Source of the DNA: JAGQWW01 sp041392845
Lineage (GTDB): Bacteria; Bacteroidota; Bacteroidia; Chitinophagales; Saprospiraceae
DNA length: 64,000 nucleotides
Reading direction: 5' to 3'
Assembly: GCA_041392845.1 (NCBI GenBank)
Contig: JAWKLG010000006.1
Coordinates: forward strand, 62,001-126,000
Every line of letters starts with the position of its first letter. Positions within the stretch are counted from its first letter, which is position 1. The position numbers and the translations under genes are program-made. The notes below the pieces were generated by a model that ran no database searches, was not told where the DNA came from, and worked only from the letters and a program-made list of their open reading frames with translations. Shown here piece after piece: positions 51,512 through 60,681 of the stretch.

Positions 51512-53911
51512 ATGAAAAAATTATTGCTACTCCCTCTCTTTATTTTAATCGCCTTATGTGGCCTTGTCGCTCAAACCCAGGTCGTAAAAGGTACCATCCT
51601 GGACAAGCAGTCTGAGATGCCATTGATTGGGGCGTCTGTTGTTTGGGACAACGGGCAGGGAAACATCGGAACCGTTACAGATATTGACGGGACCTTCCGA
51701 CTTGAAAATATTCCGGTAGGGAGACAGGCTTTTAAAATATCTTATTTGGGTTACTTGCCTATTACACTTCCCAACGTGGTAGTTACCGCGGGTAAGGAAG
51801 TCGTTTTGAATATCTCCCTGGAAGAAAGTATTGAATCGCTGGATGAAGTGGTGGTGACAGCATCGGTTGAAAAAGATGGAACCCAAAATGAACTGGCAAC
51901 CATTTCGGCCAGGCAATTTAGTTTAGAGGAAGTAAATCGCTATTCAGGTGGGCGAAGTGATGTGGCGCGCCTGGCCGGAAATTTTGCAGGAGTCTCCACT
52001 CCTGACGATAGCAGAAATGATATCGTTATTCGCGGTAATTCACCGACCGGGGTGCTTTGGAGACTGGAGGGAATTCCAATTCCAAATCCTAATCACTTTT
52101 CAACTTTTGGTACGACCGGAGGTCCGGTAAGTGCCTTGAATCCTAACCTTTTGCGCAATTCAGATTTCCTTACCTCGGCTTTCCCTTCAGAATATGGAAA
52201 TGCATTGGCCGGGGTTTTTGATCTTGGATTTAGAAGTGGTAACAAAGATGAACATGAATTTATGGTTCAAATGGGAGCCATCAGTGGCTTGGAAGCCATG
52301 GCGGAAGGTCCAATGGGTAAGAATGGTGGTTCTTATCTCGTGGCAGGAAGATACAGTTTTGTAGGACTGGCTTCTGAACTAGGATTGCCAATTGGTACCA
52401 ATGCTTCTCCAAACTATCAGGATTTGGCTTTCAAATTGGATTTTGCCAATGGTAAGGCAGGTAAATTTACCTTGTTTGGAATAGGAGGATTGAGTGATAT
52501 TGACTTCTTACACGATGAAGTAGACGAAGATGATTTGTTCGCGGCACCCGATGAGGATGCTTTTGCAAAGTCGAGATTTGGAGTAGTGGGTTTGCGTCAT
52601 AATTTTATTTTGGATGACAATACCTATTTAAGAACGGTGATTGCAGGTTCTACTTCTCAGAACCAATTTACCAATGATCGTTATTTCAATCTTGATACCG
52701 ATGAAGAAGAAAAATTACATGTAACAGATGTAGATGACAAAGAGTACCGCATCTCTCTTTCTTCCTATTTGAATAAAAAAATCAATGCAAGATGGACTGC
52801 AAGGGTAGGACTTTTGATAGAAGATTATATCTATGATTTGAATACGGATGATCGTTACGACTTAGAGGATTTTGACGGAGACGGAGTGCCTGACTGGCAG
52901 ACCATTTACCAGTTTGATGATAACATGTTTTTGCTCCAAGCCTATGCTCAGACTCAATACAAATTGAGCAGTAAATGGGTAGTCAATGCAGGTTTGCATG
53001 CACAATATTTGACCTTGAACGAAACCTATGCAGTTGAACCAAGACTAGCTTTGAACTGGAATTTCTTACCGGGAAATACTTTGAACCTGGGGTATGGAAT
53101 CCACAATCAGGTACAGCCATTACCGCTATTGTTGGTTGAAAACCGCGATGCCAATGGAAATTATTTCCGTTCCAATTTCGATCTTGATTTTACCAGAAGC
53201 CAGCATTTTGTACTGGGTTATGATGTAAAATTGGGCAATGACTGGAGAGGAAAAGCTGAAGTTTACTATCAATACATCGACCAGGTGCCTGTGGAATCTC
53301 AACCGGGAACATTCTCTATTTTGAATGCAGGAGCAGACTTTGCCTTCCCATCAGATAAATTTTTCCTGGTAAATGAAGGAACCGGAAACAATTACGGAGT
53401 GGAGTTGACTTTGGAGAAATTCTTCAGTAAAGGATACTACGGATTATTCACTGCTTCTATTTACGATAGCAATTATAAAGGAAGTGACGGAGTAGAAAGA
53501 AATACCGCCTTCAACAATGGATATGTAGTGAATATCCTTGCCGGAAAAGAATTTAAAATCGGTAAAAACAAACGCAATGCCTTGACGCTGGATACCAAAT
53601 TGACCACTGCCGGAGGAAGATATTATACGCCAACAGACTTGGCAGCATCTCAAGCAGCAGGATTTGAAGTGAAAGACGATGCCAATGCATATTCTGAGCA
53701 GTATGATCCTTATTTCCGCTGGGATGTTAAATTTGGAATTCGCCTTAACAGTGCTAAGAGGAAATTGTCACACCAGTTTTATTTTGATATCCAAAACGTA
53801 ACCAACAATCAGAATATCTTCGCAGCGCGCTATAATCGCCAAACCAACAGTGTGAACGAAGTTTACCAAATCGGATTTTTCCCCGATTTTATGTATAGAT
53901 TGCAATTTTAA
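51512..53911 (+). CDS. TonB-dependent receptor with CarboxypepD_reg-like N-terminal domain
   Basis: 799 aa; signal peptide 1-21 (GLVAQ). Residues 23-110 are a CarboxypepD_reg-like beta-sandwich (VVKGTILDKQSEMPLIGASV), then a TonB-box-like ESLDEVVVTAS at about 112 and a plug domain (about 120-230; LAGNFAGVSTPDDSRNDIVIRGNSP). The rest is the outer-membrane barrel, ending in an aromatic residue (MYRLQF) as usual. It imports a large substrate through the outer membrane using TonB energy; no SusD or substrate enzyme is adjacent, so the ligand is open. The LytS/LytTR pair follows and might control it. Confidence 0.88.
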   Translation: MKKLLLLPLFILIALCGLVAQTQVVKGTILDKQSEMPLIGASVVWDNGQGNIGTVTDIDGTFRLENIPVGRQAFKISYLGYLPITLPNVVVTAGKEVVLNISLEESIESLDEVVVTASVEKDGTQNELATISARQFSLEEVNRYSGGRSDVARLAGNFAGVSTPDDSRNDIVIRGNSPTGVLWRLEGIPIPNPNHFSTFGTTGGPVSALNPNLLRNSDFLTSAFPSEYGNALAGVFDLGFRSGNKDEHEFMVQMGAISGLEAMAEGPMGKNGGSYLVAGRYSFVGLASELGLPIGTNASPNYQDLAFKLDFANGKAGKFTLFGIGGLSDIDFLHDEVDEDDLFAAPDEDAFAKSRFGVVGLRHNFILDDNTYLRTVIAGSTSQNQFTNDRYFNLDTDEEEKLHVTDVDDKEYRISLSSYLNKKINARWTARVGLLIEDYIYDLNTDDRYDLEDFDGDGVPDWQTIYQFDDNMFLLQAYAQTQYKLSSKWVVNAGLHAQYLTLNETYAVEPRLALNWNFLPGNTLNLGYGIHNQVQPLPLLLVENRDANGNYFRSNFDLDFTRSQHFVLGYDVKLGNDWRGKAEVYYQYIDQVPVESQPGTFSILNAGADFAFPSDKFFLVNEGTGNNYGVELTLEKFFSKGYYGLFTASIYDSNYKGSDGVERNTAFNNGYVVNILAGKEFKIGKNKRNALTLDTKLTTAGGRYYTPTDLAASQAAGFEVKDDANAYSEQYDPYFRWDVKFGIRLNSAKRKLSHQFYFDIQNVTNNQNIFAARYNRQTNSVNEVYQIGFFPDFMYRLQF

Positions 53912-53998
53912 GCGCGGTTTGCGGGGTACGGTTTGATGGATGCGGATTTTTGAATTTAGGAAGTACGATTTGCGGTTTACGAATGCGGTTTCTACCCG

Positions 53999-54026
53999 TA
54001 ATTCGTAAATCGTAAACCGTAAATAA
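53999..54026 (+). repeat. Heptamer array, unit TAAAYCG, four copies
   Basis: Units TAATTCG, TAAATCG, TAAACCG, TAAATAA end 6 bp before the ATG at 54033. Degenerate units in the opposite orientation (GCGGTTT, ACGGTTT, ACGATTT types) fill 53914-53995 from just after the receptor's stop codon. Confidence 0.8.
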
Positions 54027-54032
54027 ATTAGA

Positions 54033-55103
54033 ATGAAAAACAAAGAATGCATAAGCGACTACCTTGGGTTTGATGACCGGATTTACCGAATCATCGGGAT
54101 CCCTTTGATTGGGTTTTCAATGCCTTATTTGTTTTTCGGACATGATTTTTCGGATCCGATTTCTGAATTGATGATTCCCTGGGTAATGAGTGCAATGATG
54201 ACCATTGCCTATTGGGAAGGTTCCAGGCAGATTTTGATTTATTGGAGGAAGAAATTTACCTCTATCGATGACACTCGCAAAAGATTGATTTCCCAATTAC
54301 TGACTATTGTTGTTTTTGCGATTTGTGTTGAATTTATCATGAAGGTAATTTTTGATTGCTTTCCTCAAACTGACAAAGAATTCAATCATATAACCGGGCT
54401 TGCCGGGACTTATTTACTGGTCTTTCTGGTCATGGCAATTTATGAAGCGATATATCTTTTTGTACAATGGAGAAAAGCTTTGCTTGAGCAGGAAAGGGTA
54501 AGACAAGAACACATCAAGTCTCAACTGGAAGGATTGAGGAATCAGGTCAACCCTCATTTTCTTTTTAATAGTTTGAATACACTGATGAGCATTGTAGCCG
54601 ACGATCAAAAACTGGCCATTCATTATGTGCAGAAGATGTCGAAGGTGTTTCGCTACGTTTTGGATAACAGGGATGAACAATTGATTCCTTTGGAAACGGA
54701 ATTGGAGTTTATAGACAATTATGTTTTTCTTCAAAAAGAAAGATTCCAGGAAAACCTGATGGTGAAAATTGATATTCCGGAAGAGAAGAAATCCAGTTTC
54801 ATCGTACCCCTCTCCCTTCAAATTCTTTTTGAAAATGCCATCAAACACAATGTCATTTCTAAAAAGAATCCATTAACCATTGAAGTGTATATCAATAATG
54901 AAGGCAAACTAGCTGTAAGGAACAACCTTCAATTGAAAAACAACGTAATGCCCGGCACCAAAGTCGGACTTGAAAACATCAAAAAACGATATGCCTTTTT
55001 CACCGAAGAGCCTGTTACGATAAATGATCAAAACGGATACTGGGAAGTAACCCTCCCCATCGTGCATCTAAACAAATATTCACCAACGGCCAACAGCCAA
55101 TAG
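54033..55103 (+). CDS. LytS-type sensor histidine kinase
   Basis: 356 aa. Four membrane segments in the first 145 residues, a short coiled coil (EQERVRQEHIKSQLEGLRNQ), then the His_kinase domain with the phospho-accepting His in NQVNPHFLFNSLNTL (near 174) and an ATP-binding N-box LQILFENAIKHNV (near 265) with GLENIKKRY later. No periplasmic sensor domain is present. It forms a two-component system with the LytTR regulator 13 bp downstream. The last residues (SPTANSQ) and the TAG stop are encoded by the heptamer array at 55086-55113. Confidence 0.9.
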   Translation: MKNKECISDYLGFDDRIYRIIGIPLIGFSMPYLFFGHDFSDPISELMIPWVMSAMMTIAYWEGSRQILIYWRKKFTSIDDTRKRLISQLLTIVVFAICVEFIMKVIFDCFPQTDKEFNHITGLAGTYLLVFLVMAIYEAIYLFVQWRKALLEQERVRQEHIKSQLEGLRNQVNPHFLFNSLNTLMSIVADDQKLAIHYVQKMSKVFRYVLDNRDEQLIPLETELEFIDNYVFLQKERFQENLMVKIDIPEEKKSSFIVPLSLQILFENAIKHNVISKKNPLTIEVYINNEGKLAVRNNLQLKNNVMPGTKVGLENIKKRYAFFTEEPVTINDQNGYWEVTLPIVHLNKYSPTANSQ

Positions 55104-55113
55104 CCAACAGCCA
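55086..55113 (+). repeat. Heptamer array, unit ACAGCCA, four copies
   Basis: Units ACGGCCA, ACAGCCA, ATAGCCA, ACAGCCA. The array contains the TAG stop of the kinase gene and ends 3 bp before the ATG of the response-regulator gene, so it is the whole junction of this two-component operon. Confidence 0.85.
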
Positions 55114-55116
55114 AAA

Positions 55117-55878
55117 ATGACTTACCTCATCATAGAAGACGAATTTCATGCAGCCAAAAGATTAGGAGGCTTGATTAGCGAGCTGATTCCTGATGGGCAG
55201 CATTTGGAAACCATCGATTCGGTAGAAGAAGCGGTGGAATGGTTTGAAAACAACCAGCATCCCGATCTGGTGTTTATGGACATCCAATTGGCAGATGGGT
55301 TGAGTTTTGAAATTTTTAAAAAGACCAATGTAGAAGTGCCAGTCATATTTACTACTGCGTTTAATGAATATGCTTTAAATGCATTCAAAACCAACAGCTT
55401 GGATTATCTTTTAAAACCAGTAGATAAAACTGAATTGCCAGGCGCCTTGGAAAAGTTTGACAAACTATTTGGAAAGAAAACCAAAGGTTTTGACATGAAA
55501 ATGGTTGAGCAACTCTTGAATGGCCTAACCAAGAAAGAATATCCAAAACGGTTTTTGATCAAATCCGGCCAGGGAATCTCTTTTGTACAGGTCGAAGACA
55601 TCGCCTGGTTTAGTTCTGAAGAGGGCATCACCTTCATTATGACCCACCAAAGGAAGCGTCACCATTTGGATTATACACTTGAGCAACTGGAAGAAATGCT
55701 GGACCCACTGAAATTCTTTCGTGTGAACAGAAAATCCATAGTGGGCATTGAAGGCATCGAAAAGGTTTCTGATTATTTTAACAGTCGCTTGAGTTTGAGG
55801 CTGCAACCGGCGGGTGAAGAAGATTGTATCGTGAGCCGCGAGAGGGTAAAGGGATTCAAACAATGGTTGGGGGCGTAA
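55117..55878 (+). CDS. LytTR-type response regulator
   Basis: 253 aa. Receiver domain (1-120) with the acidic pair DE at 8-9, the phospho-accepting Asp in LVFMDIQLADG (near 54), Thr in FTTAFNEYAL and Lys in DYLLKPVD. A LytTR DNA-binding domain follows (about 150-250; FLIKSGQGISFVQVEDIAWF, FFRVNRKSIVGIEGIEKV). It is cotranscribed with the LytS kinase. Targets are unknown; the adjacent TonB-dependent receptor or CDF transporter are candidates by position only. Confidence 0.92.
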   Translation: MTYLIIEDEFHAAKRLGGLISELIPDGQHLETIDSVEEAVEWFENNQHPDLVFMDIQLADGLSFEIFKKTNVEVPVIFTTAFNEYALNAFKTNSLDYLLKPVDKTELPGALEKFDKLFGKKTKGFDMKMVEQLLNGLTKKEYPKRFLIKSGQGISFVQVEDIAWFSSEEGITFIMTHQRKRHHLDYTLEQLEEMLDPLKFFRVNRKSIVGIEGIEKVSDYFNSRLSLRLQPAGEEDCIVSRERVKGFKQWLGA

Positions 55879-55930
55879 TTTAATTTTGGAAGCTAAAAAG
55901 TATTTCTCACTTTAGCCCAAAATAAAGAAA

Positions 55931-56938
55931 GTGGAAAACATCGGCCGCCAGAATCTCAAGGCACAACAACTCGTATTTTTTACTGCTTTGGTATTGTTTG
56001 TTATCAAATTGGCAGCTTGGTATCTTACTGGTTCTGTTGCCATTCTAACCGATGCACTTGAAAGCACCGTTAATGTAATCGCCGGTGGAGTGGGACTGTA
56101 TAGCATTTATCTTTCTAATCAACCCAAAGATACCAATCACCCCTACGGTCACGGCAAAGTCGAATTTATTTCAGCGGCGATTGAAGGAACCTTGATCGTG
56201 CTGGCAGGATTTTTCATCATTTACGAAGCCATCGACAATCTTCGCCATCCACATGCTTTTCAAAAACTGGATTATGGTATAATTTTAATTGCGATTACCG
56301 CCATTATCAACTTCGCTGTAGGAAGAAATGCTGTAAAAAGAGGTAAAAAAAGCAGTTCCCTGGCTCTTGAAGCAAGTGGGCATCACCTAATCAGCGACAC
56401 TTACACGACGATTGGAATTTTGGTGGGATTAGGGCTTTTATATTTTACCCGGATTCCCTGGATTGATTCCGTCACAGCCCTGATTTTTGCATTTGTAATC
56501 ATTTATACCGGATTTAAAATCCTTCGTTCTTCTGTAGCCGGGATCATGGATGAAACCGATATGGAGTTGATGGAAGAGATGATACAGTATTTGGGTGAAA
56601 ATCGAAGGGAAAACTGGGTGGATTTGCACAATGTGCGCGTCATCAAATACGGTAGTTTTTTGCATGTTGATTGTCACCTTACCGTGCCCTGGTTTTTGAA
56701 TGTCCATCAGGCGCATGACGAAGTAGATGCCCTTGAAGCTATTATTCGTGAAAAGTTTGGTGACCGTGTAGAGGTTTTTGTACATACAGACGGATGCCTG
56801 GATTTCTCCTGCCGCATTTGTGATAAACCTGACTGCAAAGTGCGCCAACATCCCTTCGAAAAGAAGATAGTCTGGAACCTCGAGAATGTTTTAAGCAATG
56901 AAAAACATTCATTGGAAGAGGGGAGTGTGGGGACATGA
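55931..56938 (+). CDS. Cation diffusion facilitator (CDF) metal transporter
   Basis: 335 aa from a GTG start; no ATG is available nearby and AAAGAAA precedes it. Six membrane segments with the zinc-site pairs SVAILTDALEST (TM2) and EASGHHLISDTYTT (TM5; H and D ligands), and HPYGHGKVEF after TM2. The cytoplasmic domain is followed by a cysteine-rich tail (DGCLDFSCRICDKPDCKVRQHPF) that could bind metal. The protein should export zinc, iron or manganese by proton antiport; the metal is not clear. Confidence 0.9.
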   Translation: MENIGRQNLKAQQLVFFTALVLFVIKLAAWYLTGSVAILTDALESTVNVIAGGVGLYSIYLSNQPKDTNHPYGHGKVEFISAAIEGTLIVLAGFFIIYEAIDNLRHPHAFQKLDYGIILIAITAIINFAVGRNAVKRGKKSSSLALEASGHHLISDTYTTIGILVGLGLLYFTRIPWIDSVTALIFAFVIIYTGFKILRSSVAGIMDETDMELMEEMIQYLGENRRENWVDLHNVRVIKYGSFLHVDCHLTVPWFLNVHQAHDEVDALEAIIREKFGDRVEVFVHTDGCLDFSCRICDKPDCKVRQHPFEKKIVWNLENVLSNEKHSLEEGSVGT

Positions 56939-56939
56939 A

Positions 56940-58430
56940 TCAATATCCATTCATCAAAAAATCCTCCCACATGATTTCAAACTGTTTGTTGACATCAATG
57001 GGAGTTTCTGGATCCCTACCCATAAAATGAATCAATTCAGGTCCGGCATTGATTGATTTTTTATCTTTTGGTTGAGAAATGATTCCAAAATATTGTTCTT
57101 CAATTCCGTAGTTATCTGCCGTCAGGATAAATAAGTAAATATTTAAATCCTGCCCTTCGAAGTTCTTTTTTTCCTTTTTTAAAATGCGGATATCAGAATA
57201 AGTGGTGCCATCTTCAATCGTCCCAAAATAGCTAAGGTAGTGGAGCAGGAATTTTTCCTGCTTTTTATATTTTTTAGGAACCAAATCCAAATGGTTTTCA
57301 GCCTGCAGCGCCTTCAATAAATAAATCCATTCCACCGTGTCTTGATGAACCCCTTCCCATTCATCTTTTGAAATCTTTTCGCCCAATTGAACTTTTGAAA
57401 GCAGGATGATCGCTTTGGTTTCAGGATTTGCTTTGGTTTCTATTTCATTTAAGGTCGAAAGCAACAGGTCTGTCTTTTCAAATTGTCCCATCAAACCCAG
57501 GATGGCATACAGGGTATTGTAATTGGAAGGGTATTCAACTTCCTTGTCAAAATTCCAATCGACTTCATTGGAGAGTGCAGCAGCTTTGTTGATGAATTTA
57601 TTTTCATGTTTCTTTAAAAAACCGGGGTCCGTATCTTCCTGCAAAGAAGCCTGATACAAAACCTGACTGATTTCTTCCTGAAAAACCGGGTGCTCCCACA
57701 ATTCGACCATGTCATAAACATAACTGGTTACTTTTTCAGGGTAATCGCGGAATGGTCTGAAGACGGTATATAAATTTTCAACCTCATTTGCTTCTCTAGG
57801 AAACGAATTAGCAAGGCGGAAAAAGACAGGCAGGGCTCTGACATCTTCCATCCATGTAAGAGTACTCAAAAGGAAGATTTGTTCCTGCGGAGGCAAGTCC
57901 GCAAAAAGACTTTCCAAATAAGCCAGAGTGCTTACATCTTGAAGGGTTTCCAGCTTTTCAAAAAGAATTTGCTTTTTGGTGCGATAATAATTGGTGTCAT
58001 TTTCAACTCTTGCAGACAGTGCTGTGTAAATTTTTGGAAGGTTCTCTTCCTTAAGGACGATGATGTCTTCTGTTTGCTTGGCATACATCACCAGGGAGTC
58101 ATTGTCTGACATCAAATCATCGAGCCAGACATCTCCTTTTGGAATGTAGATGGATGAATCAAATTTGCTTAGCTCAAAACGGATTCCTTCATAAAAAGGA
58201 TCCAGGCTTCCATCGTTTACCATTCTTTCCGGCAAATTGATCAAAATTTCAATGTAACCTTTACCTGTAAAAACCAATTCTGACAAACTTGCATTCCCGG
58301 TTCCGGGATAAATGAAAAGACTTTTAATGGTAGGAAATCCGTGAAAAGTTGTGTCTCGCGAATAAGCAATTTCATATTCCGAAGCATCCACATTTGCGAT
58401 GGACCTTTTCATGGAGTCCAAATCCGGCAT
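56940..58430 (-). CDS. C-terminal part of a frameshifted TraB/GumN-family protein
   Basis: 496 aa in frame from the ATG at 58430; the same frame stays open further upstream and reads LLDTTSSISFYITGASFGKYTWMPD before that ATG, so it continues an interrupted protein and does not start here. It begins with beta-rich sequence and continues with helical, HEAT-like segments (SLFADLPPQEQIFLLSTLTWMEDVRALPVFFRLAN). The 3' end is a conserved-looking beta region. I treat 56940-60480 as one original gene of about 1180 codons with the TraB domain first. It converges with the CDF gene with a 1-bp gap. Confidence 0.7.
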   Translation of the reverse strand: MPDLDSMKRSIANVDASEYEIAYSRDTTFHGFPTIKSLFIYPGTGNASLSELVFTGKGYIEILINLPERMVNDGSLDPFYEGIRFELSKFDSSIYIPKGDVWLDDLMSDNDSLVMYAKQTEDIIVLKEENLPKIYTALSARVENDTNYYRTKKQILFEKLETLQDVSTLAYLESLFADLPPQEQIFLLSTLTWMEDVRALPVFFRLANSFPREANEVENLYTVFRPFRDYPEKVTSYVYDMVELWEHPVFQEEISQVLYQASLQEDTDPGFLKKHENKFINKAAALSNEVDWNFDKEVEYPSNYNTLYAILGLMGQFEKTDLLLSTLNEIETKANPETKAIILLSKVQLGEKISKDEWEGVHQDTVEWIYLLKALQAENHLDLVPKKYKKQEKFLLHYLSYFGTIEDGTTYSDIRILKKEKKNFEGQDLNIYLFILTADNYGIEEQYFGIISQPKDKKSINAGPELIHFMGRDPETPIDVNKQFEIMWEDFLMNGY

Positions 58431-58627
58431 CCAGGTATATTTTCCAAAACTAGCTCCTGTAATATAAAAGCTGATACTCGAAGTGGTATCCAGGAGCCAT
58501 AACTTACGGCACTTTCAATAGGATAGGAGAAAATATTTACTTCTTCATCCATCAAAACAGCTTCATTGCAGCGGTATTTCCAAATCAATTTTTCAAGTTT
58601 GACTGGAGTCAACGGAGCCAATTTCAA
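58409..58627 (-). pseudogene. Middle fragment of the frameshifted TraB/GumN gene
   Basis: A frame of about 60 meaningful residues (KLAPLTPVKLEKLIWKYRCN ... ESAVSYGS) lies between the two larger frames. One base added at AAACCC (plus strand 58642-58647) joins it to the end of the 615-aa frame (NNWYKTLKIEPLK), and one base added at GGCTCC (58491-58498) joins it to the 496-aa frame. It is not a separate gene. Confidence 0.65.
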
Positions 58628-58632
58628 AGGCT

Positions 58633-60480
58633 CTATTTTGAGGGTTTGTACCAGTTGTTGTAATCTTCATTTTGAGATTCCGGTCCGATAGAAGGCACCA
58701 CCATCAATAAATAACTCCTGTTTCCCTGGTATCCCACCCAAAAGACAAGACGAAGCTGATTGTAAAGGATGTCCAATTTTAAAAATTTGATACCACTCAG
58801 ATATACGATTTCCGGCTTCGTTTCCGGAAGTTGGTACCTGGCCAGGATTTCATCCACCTGACTTTGGTAAAAGGAAGAATCTTCAACAATTCCGATACCT
58901 ACCGGATAGTCGAGGTAGCGCACCATATAGGTATCTCCTTTTTCAAGATCTTTAGAAAGAAAAACCTTTGCCCTGATGTTTAAATCCGTTCCTATATCGT
59001 AGGGGATTTCAAAAATCTCTTCACTAGGCTCTTCGGGCATATCGATGGAAAATCCTCCGGCCTTAGAAGTAAAAGTTTGCCAATTGGTCTCTTTGGCAGG
59101 CTGAATTACAATGGATTCAAAAAATCGATTGGCCTTTTCGTTGAAAACATTTTCCCTGCTTCCCTCTGCCACAAACATAAACAAGGTGTTTTTTTCAAGG
59201 AAAATAACCATTCGATTGACAGTGTTTTCATCTATTTCAATGAGGGTTTCTTTGCCGGTATGGCTACCGGAATAGAAATCCTTCAATTTCAAATTCATTT
59301 CCGCCGGATCCTTGCTAATGGCTCTTTTGAAGGCCCAAAGTCTGGCTTCAGTCATCATTGCTTCCTCCTTGCTGATGCCGGAATTGATATAAGGATACAA
59401 TCGGGTCCTTGCTGAAAATGTGCTTTGGGTAGGTATGTCGAAGTAATAAAATGCTTCCTGTGTAATCTTTTCACCGGCTTTGGCAGGAACTACTTTAAAT
59501 GGTTTTCCCGGAGTGGCAAATTGGTAGCCATCCTTTTTGTTGGTGGTCAGCATCCATTCCGGACTCACCTTATTTTCAGGTGGACTAATCGGAAGATTAG
59601 AAAATTTCGCTTCTACTTTTCGAAGGGTAAATCCTTCTTTTTTTAAAAGTTGAATAACTCCTTCCTCACCCGGTAAATGCGCTGCTCCAATGGCCACAAA
59701 AACCGAATGTTTTTGCATCAAAGGAAGCATAGATTGCACCATTTCTTTGTTGCGTCCATTGATGAATTGATAATCGTAGTTACTTACAAAAGTCTCTGTT
59801 ACCGCAAATTTTCCGATGGAATCCAGGTTTCCGCTTCGATAATGGTCGAGCAGGTTGTCCATAAATTCCTTCTTTCCCGTCGTATCACCGAGGGGCTGAT
59901 AATTGTATTCAAATTCATCAAAATAACTCAGGGATAATTTTTTATAATCCATTTCCTGTTCCAGCCCGTAAAGTGGTTTGCCTTGCTCATAAGCACGTTG
60001 AAAAAGAAAATAATCCAACTCGGCATCTCTGTCATCTTTATAATATTCAAAATCGTGGTCGGAAAGAATGGTTTCAATACGCTGAGGCTCTTTGATGTCG
60101 AGCATTTCAATGTACAAACCGGTCTTTTCAAAAAGGGCTTTATTTACTTTATTATAAGTGTATTCAGGCAGGTAATTTTTTAAAAAATTGCTGGTGTCGC
60201 CGAATTCATACATCTGGAGCAAGTTGCAGATAGTAGAGTCCAGCCTGGTTTCATTGGCAAAAGCTTCGCACTGGTCGAGTGTGAGGAGTAAGGAATCCGG
60301 AAATTCGAATACGCGATCATCACGTAGATGCATGGTACCAAAGAGATAGGAAGATTTCTCCAATCCGTTTCCGCTAATCTCCCAAAGCAGGGCATAATTC
60401 GATTTGTCGATTTGAGAAATGGCAGGAAGTGCCAGGAAAGAAACTATGAGAGCAAGTAGAGCAGTCTTCAACCGTATCAT
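58633..60480 (-). CDS. TraB/GumN family protein, N-terminal part of a frameshifted gene
   Basis: 615 aa; signal peptide 1-22 (LPAISQ). The TraB/GumN domain covers about 24-290: LLWEISGNGLEKSSYLFGTMHLRDDRV at the start, with the GTMH motif, and FVAIGAAHLPGEEGVIQLLKKEGF at the end; these two His/Gly motifs are the conserved core. TraB proteins are TIKI-like metalloprotease relatives. Two repeated beta domains follow (KDGYQFATPGKPFKVVP near 330, KAGGFSIDMPEEPSEEIF near 470). The frame then ends by a frameshift at 58642-58647 and the protein most likely continued for about 560 residues. Confidence 0.82.
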   Translation of the reverse strand: MIRLKTALLALIVSFLALPAISQIDKSNYALLWEISGNGLEKSSYLFGTMHLRDDRVFEFPDSLLLTLDQCEAFANETRLDSTICNLLQMYEFGDTSNFLKNYLPEYTYNKVNKALFEKTGLYIEMLDIKEPQRIETILSDHDFEYYKDDRDAELDYFLFQRAYEQGKPLYGLEQEMDYKKLSLSYFDEFEYNYQPLGDTTGKKEFMDNLLDHYRSGNLDSIGKFAVTETFVSNYDYQFINGRNKEMVQSMLPLMQKHSVFVAIGAAHLPGEEGVIQLLKKEGFTLRKVEAKFSNLPISPPENKVSPEWMLTTNKKDGYQFATPGKPFKVVPAKAGEKITQEAFYYFDIPTQSTFSARTRLYPYINSGISKEEAMMTEARLWAFKRAISKDPAEMNLKLKDFYSGSHTGKETLIEIDENTVNRMVIFLEKNTLFMFVAEGSRENVFNEKANRFFESIVIQPAKETNWQTFTSKAGGFSIDMPEEPSEEIFEIPYDIGTDLNIRAKVFLSKDLEKGDTYMVRYLDYPVGIGIVEDSSFYQSQVDEILARYQLPETKPEIVYLSGIKFLKLDILYNQLRLVFWVGYQGNRSYLLMVVPSIGPESQNEDYNNWYKPSK

Positions 60481-60681
60481 TCAAAAGAAGGTATGCTAAG
60501 GCAAATTTTATTTTTAAAAATGAAAAATACGATTTAAAATAAGATGGTGCAGATTTTAAATTTTTGCAAGTCATTTTTTTGCCAAACCTCCATGTTTTGA
60601 AAGCTGGATTACGATTTCAGTGTTAAAATGTGAGAAAGGAATAATATGTCGTAAATTGGAGCTAACTAAAACAGCCTGATT

